This document shows positions 38,381-47,134 of a stretch of 64,000 nt of DNA, in pieces. The position numbers and the translations under genes are program-made. The notes beneath the pieces were generated by a model. The model was given only the letters and a program-made list of their open reading frames with translations, did no database searches and was not told the DNA's origin. The stretch lies in the NCBI GenBank assembly GCA_017506865.1, contig JAFCMP010000112.1, positions 1,364,001-1,428,000 on the forward strand, given 5' to 3'. The stretch comes from Tribonema minus. Its lineage: Eukaryota > Sar > Xanthophyceae > Tribonematales > Tribonemataceae. Position 1 is the stretch's first letter. Each line of letters begins with the position of its first letter.

Positions 38381-38731
38381 ATGTTTGGCAACATTCAATG
38401 TCAGGTAATGAAAGACCATGCTGACTTTTACTATATGCCTAGCCTTTCACTCAGGACAGACATTTTGAGGTTCACTGTTGGTTCTGCAATAGGATCGATC
38501 TTGATATCTATTCCGTTTGAATTCACATGGCTTGATTTCATCGGACTTGCACTGCTGTCGTATTGCGCAATCACTTTCATCCTCAAAGTCTGTGTTTGCA
38601 CTGCGTGCAGGAGATGTCGGAGTATGATCAACACGGTATACAATTGTGCTCGCCTTTACAAGCCCTGGGCTTCGCTACTCACATCCTCTGCTGTTGTAGC
38701 ATATGCTGCCAGTAGAGGAAATGAGGCCTAG
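38381..38731 (+). CDS. N-terminal membrane part of an MSL-type channel, ended by TAG
   Basis: 116 codons from ATG 38381 encode two or three membrane helices (FTVGSAIGSILISI, FIGLALLSYCAITFILKVCV, ASLLTSSAVVAYAA) separated by a Cys/Arg-rich loop. The TAG at 38729-38731 is followed in the same frame, six codons later, by ATG 38747 of the MscS domain half. Order and spacing of the helices fit the N-terminal helices of plant-type MSL channels, so I read the two frames as one gene broken by a single nonsense codon in a loop. The frame is also open upstream through the 13-bp array; ATG 38381 is the first after it. Confidence 0.6.
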   Translation: MFGNIQCQVMKDHADFYYMPSLSLRTDILRFTVGSAIGSILISIPFEFTWLDFIGLALLSYCAITFILKVCVCTACRRCRSMINTVYNCARLYKPWASLLTSSAVVAYAASRGNEA

Positions 38732-38746
38732 ACCAAACTTTCATCC

Positions 38747-40042
38747 ATGATGATGGCAGCATCCATCATCACGCTGCTAAAGAGCGCATGCATTATGCAC
38801 GTCACAAACCTGTTTGTGTGGCAAGGATATGCAACCAGGATAAGCGACAGCATCATGACTCAAGCGTCTTTCCGAGCCATTTACAATTTTGTAAAAGGCA
38901 AACCAGCTATTGATGTGCCTTTCGATGACAGCACTACCAAGATACACAGCATTCATAGAGTCCTGCAATCGTCAGTGTGGAGTGACGCCATGTCAGTTGA
39001 AGACATCTGGATGGCGCTGTTAAACAAGTTACAAGATGCCGATCCATTGCCGTATCACTCCATCAGCATTGCAACATCTCCGCCTCCCACGTCTTATCGA
39101 TCGCCGTTGAGACGAGTATTCAAGTCCCCCAGGTCATCTATAAATCATAGTCCTCGTGCTGTTGACGCCGCAGAGATTCAGGTCGGAAAACTCGATGAGA
39201 TTGTGAAATTGTGGCTAGCTGTCTACCTCAGGAGTGCGCTCGGCATGACCAAAAGCGCCGACGACGCAAATGTGAGCAAGGATACTTTTTTGAAGGCGGT
39301 GGTGAGAACGATGGACAGTCGCATAGCTCTCAAGGCAACTCTGGATGACTACATTAGTATTGTCATGAAACTAGACGCTGCACTGTCCGTTCTTGCAGCT
39401 CTAGTGCTGCTCATCATTTGCTGCATTATCGCTGGAGTAGACCTCATGACCACGGGTACTACATGGCTTACCTTCATCTTGGCGTTCTCATTCCTCTTCG
39501 GAGACACGGCCCGCAAAATGTTTGAAGGCTTCATTCTTGTGTTCATCTGGCAGGCTTACGCAGTCTCAGATAGAATATTGATACAGGACGACTCCAATGA
39601 GGTCCAGAACCTCACAGTCACCAAAATCAGTCTGCTTACCACAGAACTGCTGAGGGGTGATGGCATGGTGTACGTCATGTCCAACAGCGCCATTCAGGCG
39701 CGCGATATTCGCAATATAAGCAGAGGAAGTTTCAACTGCACTACACTGACCGTCAAGATCACAGATGCTATAGACAGCAGAGTGCTTGACGAATTTCATC
39801 AGGAGCTGGAGACCTTTCGTGTTTCAAGATTTGTACATAAGATTCAGAGTGTCAGTGTACAAATGAGGACCGTAAAGGATAACGGCGTCACTTCAGAGGT
39901 CATGGTATGTGTTACACACGTCAAAAATTTTGAAGACAGTGATGAGAGGTATCGAATTCACGACTGTTTCGCTAGGAGAGCACATGACTTTTTCGTCAAA
40001 CACAAAGCCGACACGCAGCCGCTCGTTTTAGCTTGCGCTTAA
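38747..40042 (+). CDS. MscS/MSL-type mechanosensitive channel, pore and C-terminal domain (431 aa)
   Basis: The N-terminal helix continues into a cytosolic loop (about 60-190). Then comes the MSL signature: a helix LDAALSVLAALVLLIICCI, the pore-lining helix with FLFGDTARKMFEGFILVF, and the beta domain WQAYAVSDRILIQDD...VTKISLLTTELLRGDG...YVMSNSAIQARDIRNISR. This matches MSL8/10-like channels of plants and algae (FGNTCKTVFE..., VGDRV, LTT.FLR, PNS.L). Such channels open on membrane tension and release anions, easing osmotic shock. A virus-encoded one could affect lysis or ionic balance, which is inference. Its stop overlaps the stop of the next, converging gene by four bases. Confidence 0.85.
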   Translation: MMMAASIITLLKSACIMHVTNLFVWQGYATRISDSIMTQASFRAIYNFVKGKPAIDVPFDDSTTKIHSIHRVLQSSVWSDAMSVEDIWMALLNKLQDADPLPYHSISIATSPPPTSYRSPLRRVFKSPRSSINHSPRAVDAAEIQVGKLDEIVKLWLAVYLRSALGMTKSADDANVSKDTFLKAVVRTMDSRIALKATLDDYISIVMKLDAALSVLAALVLLIICCIIAGVDLMTTGTTWLTFILAFSFLFGDTARKMFEGFILVFIWQAYAVSDRILIQDDSNEVQNLTVTKISLLTTELLRGDGMVYVMSNSAIQARDIRNISRGSFNCTTLTVKITDAIDSRVLDEFHQELETFRVSRFVHKIQSVSVQMRTVKDNGVTSEVMVCVTHVKNFEDSDERYRIHDCFARRAHDFFVKHKADTQPLVLACA

Positions 40043-41331
40043 AACGCTTGTGAATACAGACTTATGAGTGGAGCTATAACTTGAGCGCTCATGAGCAACT
40101 CGTCGACGTACTGCTTCTTGACCTTTGCTGCAAACTCGCTACACATTTTTCTGGTCAACTCATCACAGTTGCCAGCTTCGTAATCGGAAATCTGTTGAGC
40201 CAAGGCAGATTTTAAGGTGTCGTCTCTGACCTTGTTTGCGAGCGATGCAATTTCATCCTTGACGGCCCACATCGGTCTCATTTTCACTGCACTAGTGCCT
40301 TGAAGCACAGACACGATCCTCGTTATTTTACCGGTGCTGCAAACGAGTTTGCCGGCTTCAATGCACTCACCGAGTCTAAGAATCAACGTCTCTTCGAGGT
40401 TCTCTTTGTGCTCACGTGTGTGTATATCTGCGTACACCAGCGCCAACGCTTCCCTTTCGGAAATACCGAAATTTGAGTGCTCTTGGTCAGAGAGCGAATC
40501 ATACACTTTCTTGGCTTTGTCACTGACATCCAGTAAGGGTACGAGCTGAAGATGTCCATGCTTTTTGATCAATGCTTCAATCTCCACCTTTGTAGTGGCT
40601 GAGACCGTGTGATCATGCGTGTTTTGCGGATCCGCACGAGGGTCTATGGGTGCCTCTTGGGGTGTGTCAAACACAACTTCAGGTTCGGGTTGCAGTGGCT
40701 GTGGAGGTGGACGGACACGTGTCTTTGAACGCTTTCTAACAATGACTCTCGGCTCCGGGCGAGGCAGCTGTCGTATCTGCACAATTGGTGCTACTATAGG
40801 CTTCTGGGATGGCGGCTTTGACCTGGACCTGGGTCGCTGACAATGGGTAATACGTGAGACTAGGTGCTTGGCGTATTTGACAATGGATTCACCATACACT
40901 ACAGGCATCTCTGCGCCCGCAATATCCGCCTGAGAAACTGGGTGAAGCCTCGCAGCAATATATTGCGCTTGCGCTTCTCCTGCGAGCCCAGGGTCATCAC
41001 ATCGAGCCACTTGAGCGTAAATCAGCAGTGCAAGGCCTGAGTTTGGCTTAAAGCGCGGAAACGAGCCTCGATTGTAAATGTTGGCAACGCTGAGCGCATA
41101 CTCCCATTTGCCTTGGCGGACAAAAAACTCTGTATGCTGTTTGAGTATGCTCAGCTCTGGTAGTACCGCTTCAGGTTTAATGTGAGTTGCAGCACTCGGT
41201 CTGCCACACTTGACAACTCTCTTGTGATCAACAGGCTGTCTAACGCTCCTCTTCTTCCACGCCATGAAAGCAAGCAGCGCACACACGCAAGCAATGAAAA
41301 ACGCGAGCCTCATTTGTCTCATGTATAACAT
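40039..41331 (-). CDS. Membrane-anchored protein of a family seen in large DNA viruses (430 aa)
   Basis: An N-terminal anchor (MRLAFFIACVCALLAFMAW) is followed by a helical domain (about 60-160), a Pro/Arg-rich linker (about 170-225) and a C-terminal domain that begins DPQNTHDHTVSATTKVEIE and ends with LGECIEAGKLVCSTGKITRIVSVL. The QN.HD opening and the VC..G...RI closing segment recur, to my memory, in a family of uncharacterised proteins of nucleocytoplasmic large DNA viruses; this recollection needs a search. It may be a virion inner-membrane or scaffold protein. It follows the next gene upstream with one base between them. Confidence 0.72.
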   Translation of the reverse strand: MLYMRQMRLAFFIACVCALLAFMAWKKRSVRQPVDHKRVVKCGRPSAATHIKPEAVLPELSILKQHTEFFVRQGKWEYALSVANIYNRGSFPRFKPNSGLALLIYAQVARCDDPGLAGEAQAQYIAARLHPVSQADIAGAEMPVVYGESIVKYAKHLVSRITHCQRPRSRSKPPSQKPIVAPIVQIRQLPRPEPRVIVRKRSKTRVRPPPQPLQPEPEVVFDTPQEAPIDPRADPQNTHDHTVSATTKVEIEALIKKHGHLQLVPLLDVSDKAKKVYDSLSDQEHSNFGISEREALALVYADIHTREHKENLEETLILRLGECIEAGKLVCSTGKITRIVSVLQGTSAVKMRPMWAVKDEIASLANKVRDDTLKSALAQQISDYEAGNCDELTRKMCSEFAAKVKKQYVDELLMSAQVIAPLISLYSQAF

Positions 41332-41332
41332 A

Positions 41333-41779
41333 TTAAATTAACACAGCGCCGTGAAGTCGTATCCAGCGATCGGCAAACCCGGTAAAAGTGCTGACCTTGC
41401 AAATGTGCGCGAATGCTGTCGAGAACTCACCTGGAACTTTGCGTTGTGCGATCTCGTCACGCCATTCACCGACAGCCATCTCTAGTCCCTCGTCACTGAT
41501 TGAGGATGTAGTGACGAGCTCTTTGATTGATGAATGGAGGTTGCAGTACAGTACATCAAGCCTAGCGCCATCTTGCCACTCTTCAATCCTAACAGTTTCA
41601 GAAGTATGATCGCTCCACGTGTCATGCCATATAGACATGCCATCTCGCTGATAGCGTTTGCCGGGCATGTACATGTTCAAGTCAATTGAATCAAAGAAGC
41701 GCTTGAGCACAGCTAGTTTGCATTCATTCAGGTCATCATGCACGAGCACGATCTCAGATGCAGCAATGGCGACAAACAT
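41333..41779 (-). CDS. Unknown protein (148 aa)
   Basis: I do not recognise it. It begins with a hydrophobic strand-like segment (MFVAIAASEIVLVHDD) and continues with mixed alpha/beta content rich in Trp and Asp. It has no signal peptide or membrane helix long enough to be certain. It is arranged head-to-tail with the anchor protein downstream, one base apart, and probably shares its transcript. Confidence 0.6.
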   Translation of the reverse strand: MFVAIAASEIVLVHDDLNECKLAVLKRFFDSIDLNMYMPGKRYQRDGMSIWHDTWSDHTSETVRIEEWQDGARLDVLYCNLHSSIKELVTTSSISDEGLEMAVGEWRDEIAQRKVPGEFSTAFAHICKVSTFTGFADRWIRLHGAVLI

Positions 41780-41863
41780 TGTCTATCTGGGAGGAAGTCA
41801 AGAGTTTATTTTTGCCGTTTCAAACACGTGGGCTCCATCGCTTCCATCGATTCCATCGACTCA

Positions 41864-42223
41864 CTAGTACCACCAGACGCCGTGAACTGCGTCATAGTAA
41901 ACTACTCGCTCCACCACTTTTCTCCGGGTCAATTCGCAGCCGTGACAGTAACACTGAAAGCTCGGCTCTATCGGCTGACGGTGCCAGCTCATGTTGCCAG
42001 AGCTGATTGTCGCCTGGTGCAAATGTGTGAGGTGCGCAAAGCGCTTCATCATCGCTGCATGCAGGTCAATGCCGTCCTTGCTCTCAAACTGTAATCCACA
42101 GGAGCACTGGTACATCCCAGCCGACTTTTTGGCCCTCTCTCTTCTCGCCCTCCGATTTCTTGTCCTCTCATTTGCTCCTGTGTGAGCCTTGGTGCATGCC
42201 GTTGACTTGCTGGCTGGTGTCAT
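41864..42223 (-). CDS. Small zinc-finger protein (119 aa)
   Basis: A very basic N-terminus (ERTRNRRARRERAKK) precedes a C2H2-like finger: YQCSCGLQFESKDGIDLH..MMKRFAHLTHLH. A further Cys/His cluster near the C-terminus (CYCHGCELTRRKVVER) could bind a second zinc. DNA or RNA binding is likely from composition. Confidence 0.65.
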   Translation of the reverse strand: MTPASKSTACTKAHTGANERTRNRRARRERAKKSAGMYQCSCGLQFESKDGIDLHAAMMKRFAHLTHLHQATISSGNMSWHRQPIEPSFQCYCHGCELTRRKVVERVVYYDAVHGVWWY

Positions 42224-42330
42224 GTTGCAATGGTGTTGTGTGAGTGAAGCTGAAGCTGTAATTTTGCTGTAACATTAATAATGTATTTTTTTTATCGCAT
42301 TAAATTATATATTCGCCAAATATTTCATGT

Positions 42331-42990
42331 CTACCTTGCCTTAATCCGCAGTCGCTGGCCATCAAGCACCAACGTGTCATCATCCTCGTACTCTACTCCA
42401 TCGATTGTGATTTTATCAGCGGATGTGTATGTAGCTATGACATTGCCCGTTGAAGTGCTCAGCGTCACAGATTCATTGGTGGTCTCGAATGGTATGTAAA
42501 ATGAAGACTTCCGTGTCACTGATGCACTGCCCGCGACATTAACGAACGCCGCGCTGGCTCCCACAGCGTACCCATTTGTCAAAGCGATGCTGTCACCCGC
42601 AGAAAAGATGCTCTTAGCAAGAGGTGCCTCTGCAATCGTACTTGTGCTTGAAGCTACGGCATCAATGTCATACTCGACGCTCACAGCGCTGCTGGTCTGA
42701 AACTTTGCCTTGCTAAAGTTCACCAATGAAGACGCAGGCAGTGTGACAGACGCAGTGCCGACAGATGTCTGGGCAGTCGAGTTCACCAGCATCCAGAAAA
42801 CCTCAATGTCGTAAGAAGCACCGGGTGTTAAACTTTTTATTATCGTAGACGTTGCGGGTGTCGATCGGAGGTGTGTCGTAAACGCTGACGCGCTCTGGAG
42901 CTTGTATACCACGCTGTACTTCCACGCCGCGCTCACCGCCGGCCAAGATATGCGCACACTCACTGGGCTTGCTACCAAAGTCAACACCAT
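42331..42990 (-). CDS. Short adhesin-like protein: FN3 domain plus shared C-terminal domain (219 aa)
   Basis: Residues about 1-90 look like one FN3 domain (VRISWPAVSAAWKYSVVYKL...SLTPGASYDIEVFW). The rest is a beta-rich domain that resembles the last 150 residues of the giant adhesin at 12531-19721 in layout: an N-F-(S/N) start after the FN3, an Ala/Ser/Thr-rich middle, a segment with ...IPFETT / LLPFTGT, and a closing beta strand. It may be a shared attachment domain. I chose ATG 42990; the frame upstream overlaps the methyltransferase gene. Confidence 0.65.
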   Translation of the reverse strand: MVLTLVASPVSVRISWPAVSAAWKYSVVYKLQSASAFTTHLRSTPATSTIIKSLTPGASYDIEVFWMLVNSTAQTSVGTASVTLPASSLVNFSKAKFQTSSAVSVEYDIDAVASSTSTIAEAPLAKSIFSAGDSIALTNGYAVGASAAFVNVAGSASVTRKSSFYIPFETTNESVTLSTSTGNVIATYTSADKITIDGVEYEDDDTLVLDGQRLRIKAR

Positions 42991-43025
42991 GTTTGTATGT
43001 ACATCAAGATTTTGTTTGTCGGATA

Positions 43026-43988
43026 TCAAAACTTGAGCCACATGCGCAGCAAATCCATGATGACTTGCGACCACGCATAGGCTAGCACAAACTGAATCAC
43101 GAACGCGACCACCTCAAACGGCGACATGCCGAGCAAATTCGCCTTCTTGGCTCTGGCAAAGTACTTGTGAGGCACCGCTAGCTTCACTGGAATTGGTGTG
43201 CCCACGGTGCGCCATGCGGTGATCATTGCAGTGCCCGGTATCTGATCTACAGCCCACTCAACACACGCAAATCCGGCGTGCTCAAGTATAAACTTGATGT
43301 GATCGACTGCATACGTATACTCTGGCAGTGTAGCGCAATCGGACGTATCAAGTATGGTGATGACGCCGCCGTGCCTCAGCACACGCCCCGCTTCCAGTAG
43401 AGTCGTCTTGATGTCAGCAAGAGTCTTGCAGCTGATGACGTGATCGAGGTTGACCATGTCGAAAGACGCATCGTGGAACGGCATTGCCGTTGTGTTTCCA
43501 TGGACCCATTTGATTGTGGGGTGATCGATGGCGGCAATTGCCACACTGTACCCGTTGGTGTCGATGCCGGTGACTGAGGCTGCCGAATAGTTGGAGGCGA
43601 TTGAAACGGTGGAGCATCCGCAGCCGCAGTCCACATCCAGAATCTCCGCAGGCGTGGTCCTCATCTTGGTCATAAATGCGGCGACGTGCGCGTTGAATCC
43701 CTGTCGCACAATGGCTCTCGAGTCTTCGACGGCAATCTTGGGATATTGATGAAAAAAGTGCTTCCGGTCGTCCGAGTGAGCCTGCTGCGCCATCGCCCAC
43801 ATCCTGTGAGGGTTCTGGGAGTCCGAAAGCGTGGCGTTGTGCGTCCTCAGATAGGACTCCACTACATTCTTAGGGGGCGCGGAGGTAGGCAATTTCCAAG
43901 TGGCCGAATGTACTCTCTTCACATGGCTCAGCGGATTGGTGAAAGCGTCCGCAACAGCGAGGTAGACAAGAAAACGCGAGAGCATCAT
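43026..43988 (-). CDS. SAM-dependent methyltransferase with plastid-type presequence and C-terminal membrane helix (320 aa)
   Basis: The N-terminus (MMLSRFLVYLAVADAFTNPL) is a signal-like stretch ending in DAF-x-x-P, similar to the ASAFAP plastid-import motif. Residues about 105-250 form a class I methyltransferase: motif I ILDVDCGCGCSTVSIA, acidic end of strand 2 (TGIDTNGYS), motif IV region FDMVNLDHVI and GRVLRHGGVITILD. The architecture resembles UbiE/tocopherol/MPBQ-type methyltransferases. One C-terminal helix (FEVVAFVIQFVLAYAWS) could anchor it in a membrane, as in plastid MPBQ/MSBQ methyltransferase. A prenyl-quinone or sterol substrate is likely, but not proven. Confidence 0.75.
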   Translation of the reverse strand: MMLSRFLVYLAVADAFTNPLSHVKRVHSATWKLPTSAPPKNVVESYLRTHNATLSDSQNPHRMWAMAQQAHSDDRKHFFHQYPKIAVEDSRAIVRQGFNAHVAAFMTKMRTTPAEILDVDCGCGCSTVSIASNYSAASVTGIDTNGYSVAIAAIDHPTIKWVHGNTTAMPFHDASFDMVNLDHVISCKTLADIKTTLLEAGRVLRHGGVITILDTSDCATLPEYTYAVDHIKFILEHAGFACVEWAVDQIPGTAMITAWRTVGTPIPVKLAVPHKYFARAKKANLLGMSPFEVVAFVIQFVLAYAWSQVIMDLLRMWLKF

Positions 43989-44121
43989 CCTGCAGGGTTT
44001 GTGATGGTGCAGCTGCATAAGGTGACCTAATAAAATAAAAAATTAACATAATTATTTCACTTTTTGCTGAATAAAAAATGTCGGTGCAAAGGCAAAGCGC
44101 ACCAGCTCTCACACATGCAAC

Positions 44122-44865
44122 ATGAAACTACCGTGGACCACCCTTGGGCACTTTTCTGCGCTGACGACGGAGCTGCGCTATCATGCTGGTATCCGCTACT
44201 ACAGGGACATTGACAACACACCGAAGGCGTTCATTACAGAGTACCAACCGGCACTTCAACAGCTTCGGCTAGATGCCGTGATCGACGAAGGCCTGCTTTG
44301 GGCTCAACATCCGCTGGAGGACCTAGACCTCGACATACCCAAGCCGACGACGCTTCCGGTAGAGCACTACCATGACGGCTTCAGAACGACATTCGGCACT
44401 GCGCAACTCAACGGAGGGGCCGTTGAGATAATCGAGAACATGCTTGGACAACACAGGTTATCCAGCGCTGTCGTAGAGAATGGCGGACTCCCAATCGAAG
44501 CGAAGACCACTAGAACGGGTGCTTACATGGCTGAATGCGCCTATACGTACACACTGCACCCCTCCCTCAGCGTGCAATCCCCTATTGTAGTTACGACACG
44601 ATTTGAGCTGCCCAACACAGTTCAACTCAAGGTTGAGTTTGGTTGCATGGTCCATGTGCTGCGTTTCCACCTTAGACCAGATAGATACAGCAGCACAGTC
44701 TTTTGGTACTGCTCGAGGAATTACGGAAAGGGCGCGATGTTTGACAACGTCATATCGAAGCTTGTTAGAGATATAGTGAAGAAAAAGAGCAACGGCGCTT
44801 CCACGCCTGCGGAGAGCAAGATAGTTACATTCAGAAGACGGTCGTGCAAATTTGTGGGGCTGTAA
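44122..44865 (+). CDS. Unknown protein (247 aa)
   Basis: I do not recognise it. It is a soluble-looking alpha/beta protein with a basic C-terminal tail (RDIVKKKSNG...TFRRRSCKF). The start ATG 44122 lies 30 bases after the end of a strongly AT-rich divergent promoter (44020-44080) shared with the methyltransferase gene. Its stop is seven bases from the stop of the next, converging gene. Confidence 0.6.
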   Translation: MKLPWTTLGHFSALTTELRYHAGIRYYRDIDNTPKAFITEYQPALQQLRLDAVIDEGLLWAQHPLEDLDLDIPKPTTLPVEHYHDGFRTTFGTAQLNGGAVEIIENMLGQHRLSSAVVENGGLPIEAKTTRTGAYMAECAYTYTLHPSLSVQSPIVVTTRFELPNTVQLKVEFGCMVHVLRFHLRPDRYSSTVFWYCSRNYGKGAMFDNVISKLVRDIVKKKSNGASTPAESKIVTFRRRSCKFVGL

Positions 44866-44871
44866 TTACAC

Positions 44872-45186
44872 TCATTTCCTACATCTGATCTTGATTGTGC
44901 CACAACTCTTGTTTTTGATGTCAATGATGATCTCTTCCTTGTTTGATGTAGGCATGCCTGCGACCCTCATGCGCTGATACGAGTCATCTGGAATAACTTT
45001 CATTACGTGTAGGCACTCGATGGATGCGTGGAGCAGTCCGTTTGATTTGAAGGGCAAGAAAGGCATGATCTCACTAAACAAGAACAGCCCTAGTGCCAGT
45101 GCCGCCTGCGATGCCTTCATCTTGTGATCAGGTACACACAAAAAACATTGTCTTTTAAGTACTTCACCTAGTTGGTCCTTCTCCAT
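44872..45186 (-). CDS. Small protein, possibly secreted or membrane-anchored (up to 104 aa)
   Basis: Two starts are possible: ATG 45186 and ATG 45120. The second opens with a signal-like stretch (MKASQAALALGLFLFSEIMPF). The C-terminal 40 residues look like strand-rich, basic sequence (EEIIIDIKNKSCGTIKIRCRK). No family is recognised. Confidence 0.5.
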   Translation of the reverse strand: MEKDQLGEVLKRQCFLCVPDHKMKASQAALALGLFLFSEIMPFLPFKSNGLLHASIECLHVMKVIPDDSYQRMRVAGMPTSNKEEIIIDIKNKSCGTIKIRCRK

Positions 45187-45275
45187 GTACGTGTTTGTAC
45201 TATCTCTTGCGCTGAAACACTTTGCGAATGCTCGTCATTGAGGGCGGTTCGGTAGCCGAGGAAATGATGCACCCC

Positions 45276-46433
45276 TTAAGGCTGTTGCTTGACAGGTATA
45301 GTCATGTTTGAGTAGCTTCTATCATACTTCATTTCCGCCTGTAAAAGTTGAAATGTAGGGTACATATCAGTGTGAGTTAAGGTGAGCTGCCCCATGGGGT
45401 TTCCATTGAGCGAGTAGCATATCGAATAGACAGGAGCCGAAGTTGTCGCATGGTCCACAATGCAGATAAGGTTGAGGACGTCTCCTACGCAGACTGCAAG
45501 TGGTGTGCTCAGCAGAGCCACTGGATTTCTCCAATTTCTTGAGTAGTGATGATCGCTCGCATCGGACGTCGTCCACATGTCGTTGGCGTGCCATTTCTCA
45601 ACAGTTGCAATTTTAGACCTTGTGTATCTACGACAAGGCATTGGTGATGATATACCTACGAACATGCCAAAGCCATGACACTGCCCCGACTTGACAATTT
45701 GGAGCGTGCTATGGTGTGTGAGCCGGTCGGCAATCAACATGTCAAAATGCAAGTCCTCCAACATGCCAACATCATTTGCGAGATTGGCACTGTCAACACG
45801 CATGCCTCGCAGTAGCAAAATCCTTTCAGATGCGTAAACATTGCCACCGCGACAAATGTCAATGGATCCTAGTTGCACCGGCGCGATAAAGGTCGCGGCC
45901 CTGGCAGGTATCATAGCTGTCGACTGAGTTGCATATCTGCGCATGCGCAAATCGTTCATGACTCCAATGACACCCTCCGATGATGCAATGACACCTATGA
46001 TTTCGCTCAACACCACGTCCACACATTTCTCACCAGCGTATGTAGTGCTATAACCAGTAATTATCCTGCACCTGCTGTCATGTTTGACACATTTTCTAGC
46101 CTCAAGCGCAGACTGCTCATTGGCCTCCACCGCCACCAGTGAGTGGAGTGTTGGCTTGCGAAGAGCCATTTGAGTCAACAGTGCATGTGCACCTGGGCCA
46201 ATCTCAAGCCAGTTTCTACCCTGAGTATACTCAATTGTCTTCTGGAAAAAGCTATTGCGCACAGCATCCTGATTCATGCAAGTATAGCCTTCGTTTGAGT
46301 ACGTGCTGCAAATTGACTCAGCATTTTCCAAGGCATCACCACAGACAGCAAGCCATACACGCGTGCGGCGATCGACCATGTGCAACAGTTCTTGCAAGGT
46401 TTTTGACATGCTCCAGTGAAGGTTCGCATTCAT
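45276..46433 (-). CDS. Protein arginine methyltransferase-like enzyme (385 aa)
   Basis: The SAM-binding half has LEIGPGAHALLTQMA (motif I), VAVEANEQSA (acidic strand 2), and VVLSEIIGVIASSEGV, which corresponds to the double-Glu loop of PRMTs that binds the target Arg. A barrel-like C-terminal half follows: MIPARAATFIAPV, CHGFGMFVGI (as in PRMT HGF..(Y/F)F) and a closing region. Eukaryotic PRMTs methylate histone H4 Arg3 and RG-rich proteins. The window also encodes an H4 with Arg3 kept and a second RG site created at position 8, a plausible substrate, by inference. A CACTAAATAAAAT motif lies just upstream of the ATG. Confidence 0.78.
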   Translation of the reverse strand: MNANLHWSMSKTLQELLHMVDRRTRVWLAVCGDALENAESICSTYSNEGYTCMNQDAVRNSFFQKTIEYTQGRNWLEIGPGAHALLTQMALRKPTLHSLVAVEANEQSALEARKCVKHDSRCRIITGYSTTYAGEKCVDVVLSEIIGVIASSEGVIGVMNDLRMRRYATQSTAMIPARAATFIAPVQLGSIDICRGGNVYASERILLLRGMRVDSANLANDVGMLEDLHFDMLIADRLTHHSTLQIVKSGQCHGFGMFVGISSPMPCRRYTRSKIATVEKWHANDMWTTSDASDHHYSRNWRNPVALLSTPLAVCVGDVLNLICIVDHATTSAPVYSICYSLNGNPMGQLTLTHTDMYPTFQLLQAEMKYDRSYSNMTIPVKQQP

Positions 46434-46596
46434 TTTATTTAGTGACTTTGTGTCTAGTTGCAGAACTACACGACGTTGTCGCAGCCTTCAAGCTTACGGA
46501 CATTGTTTTTCAAAAAATGGAAAAAAGCCGAAGTTTTTAATTTTATTCCAATTTAATTATTACTATTTGAGCCTACCTCAATCACACCAGCAGCAG

Positions 46597-47091
46597 ATGC
46601 AGTCTCCACCGACGCCTCCATCCATGTACGGCGGACACACCAGGCGCTACTTTGACGAATATGTGGCGAACAAGGAGAACATCGATCCGAATTCCTTCTA
46701 CAGTGTCGACAACATCAAGAGGCCGCACAAACGGACTCCACTCGGCTCCCTGAGCACACACCAGCTCCGTTCCAATTATACAGAGCTCATGATAAATGCA
46801 ACGTGCAAGTACGCCAGGGAGAGAGACGTGTACGAGATGAAACAACTGGAGAAGCGTCACGAGGACCAGAAGCAGAAGCTGTCCAAGAAGCAAGGCCGTG
46901 AGTTGTCCAAGATGAAGCTGGACCAGACTGTGGCGCAGGCGCTCAGACATGTGGAGATCACCACCAGATGCGAACACAAACTGGCGACCATGACGGACAC
47001 CGAGCTGCTGATGGATCTTTGTAGTGCGCCAGAGCGATCGTACATGCCAATGTCACCACCGTATGCGCCGGACGCATTTGATGTAGTGTGA
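46597..47091 (+). CDS. Coiled-coil protein with KEN box and RxxL-type degron (164 aa)
   Basis: From ATG 46597 the protein starts with a Pro-rich tail, then YFDEYVANKENIDPNSFYS, which contains a KEN box of the cyclin-like KENIDP form, and RPHKRTPLGSLSTHQL with an RxxL destruction-box-like motif. A coiled coil follows (about 65-125), then an acidic helix and a Pro-rich tail. KEN and D boxes recruit the anaphase-promoting complex; viral copies could act as bait or give timed destruction. The motifs are short, so this is suggestive. The next gene follows after a 43-base gap in the same direction. Confidence 0.6.
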   Translation: MQSPPTPPSMYGGHTRRYFDEYVANKENIDPNSFYSVDNIKRPHKRTPLGSLSTHQLRSNYTELMINATCKYARERDVYEMKQLEKRHEDQKQKLSKKQGRELSKMKLDQTVAQALRHVEITTRCEHKLATMTDTELLMDLCSAPERSYMPMSPPYAPDAFDVV

Positions 47092-47134
47092 CATGGTGAA
47101 ATAAATATCTCTGAAGCACTACAACGACGCGAGC

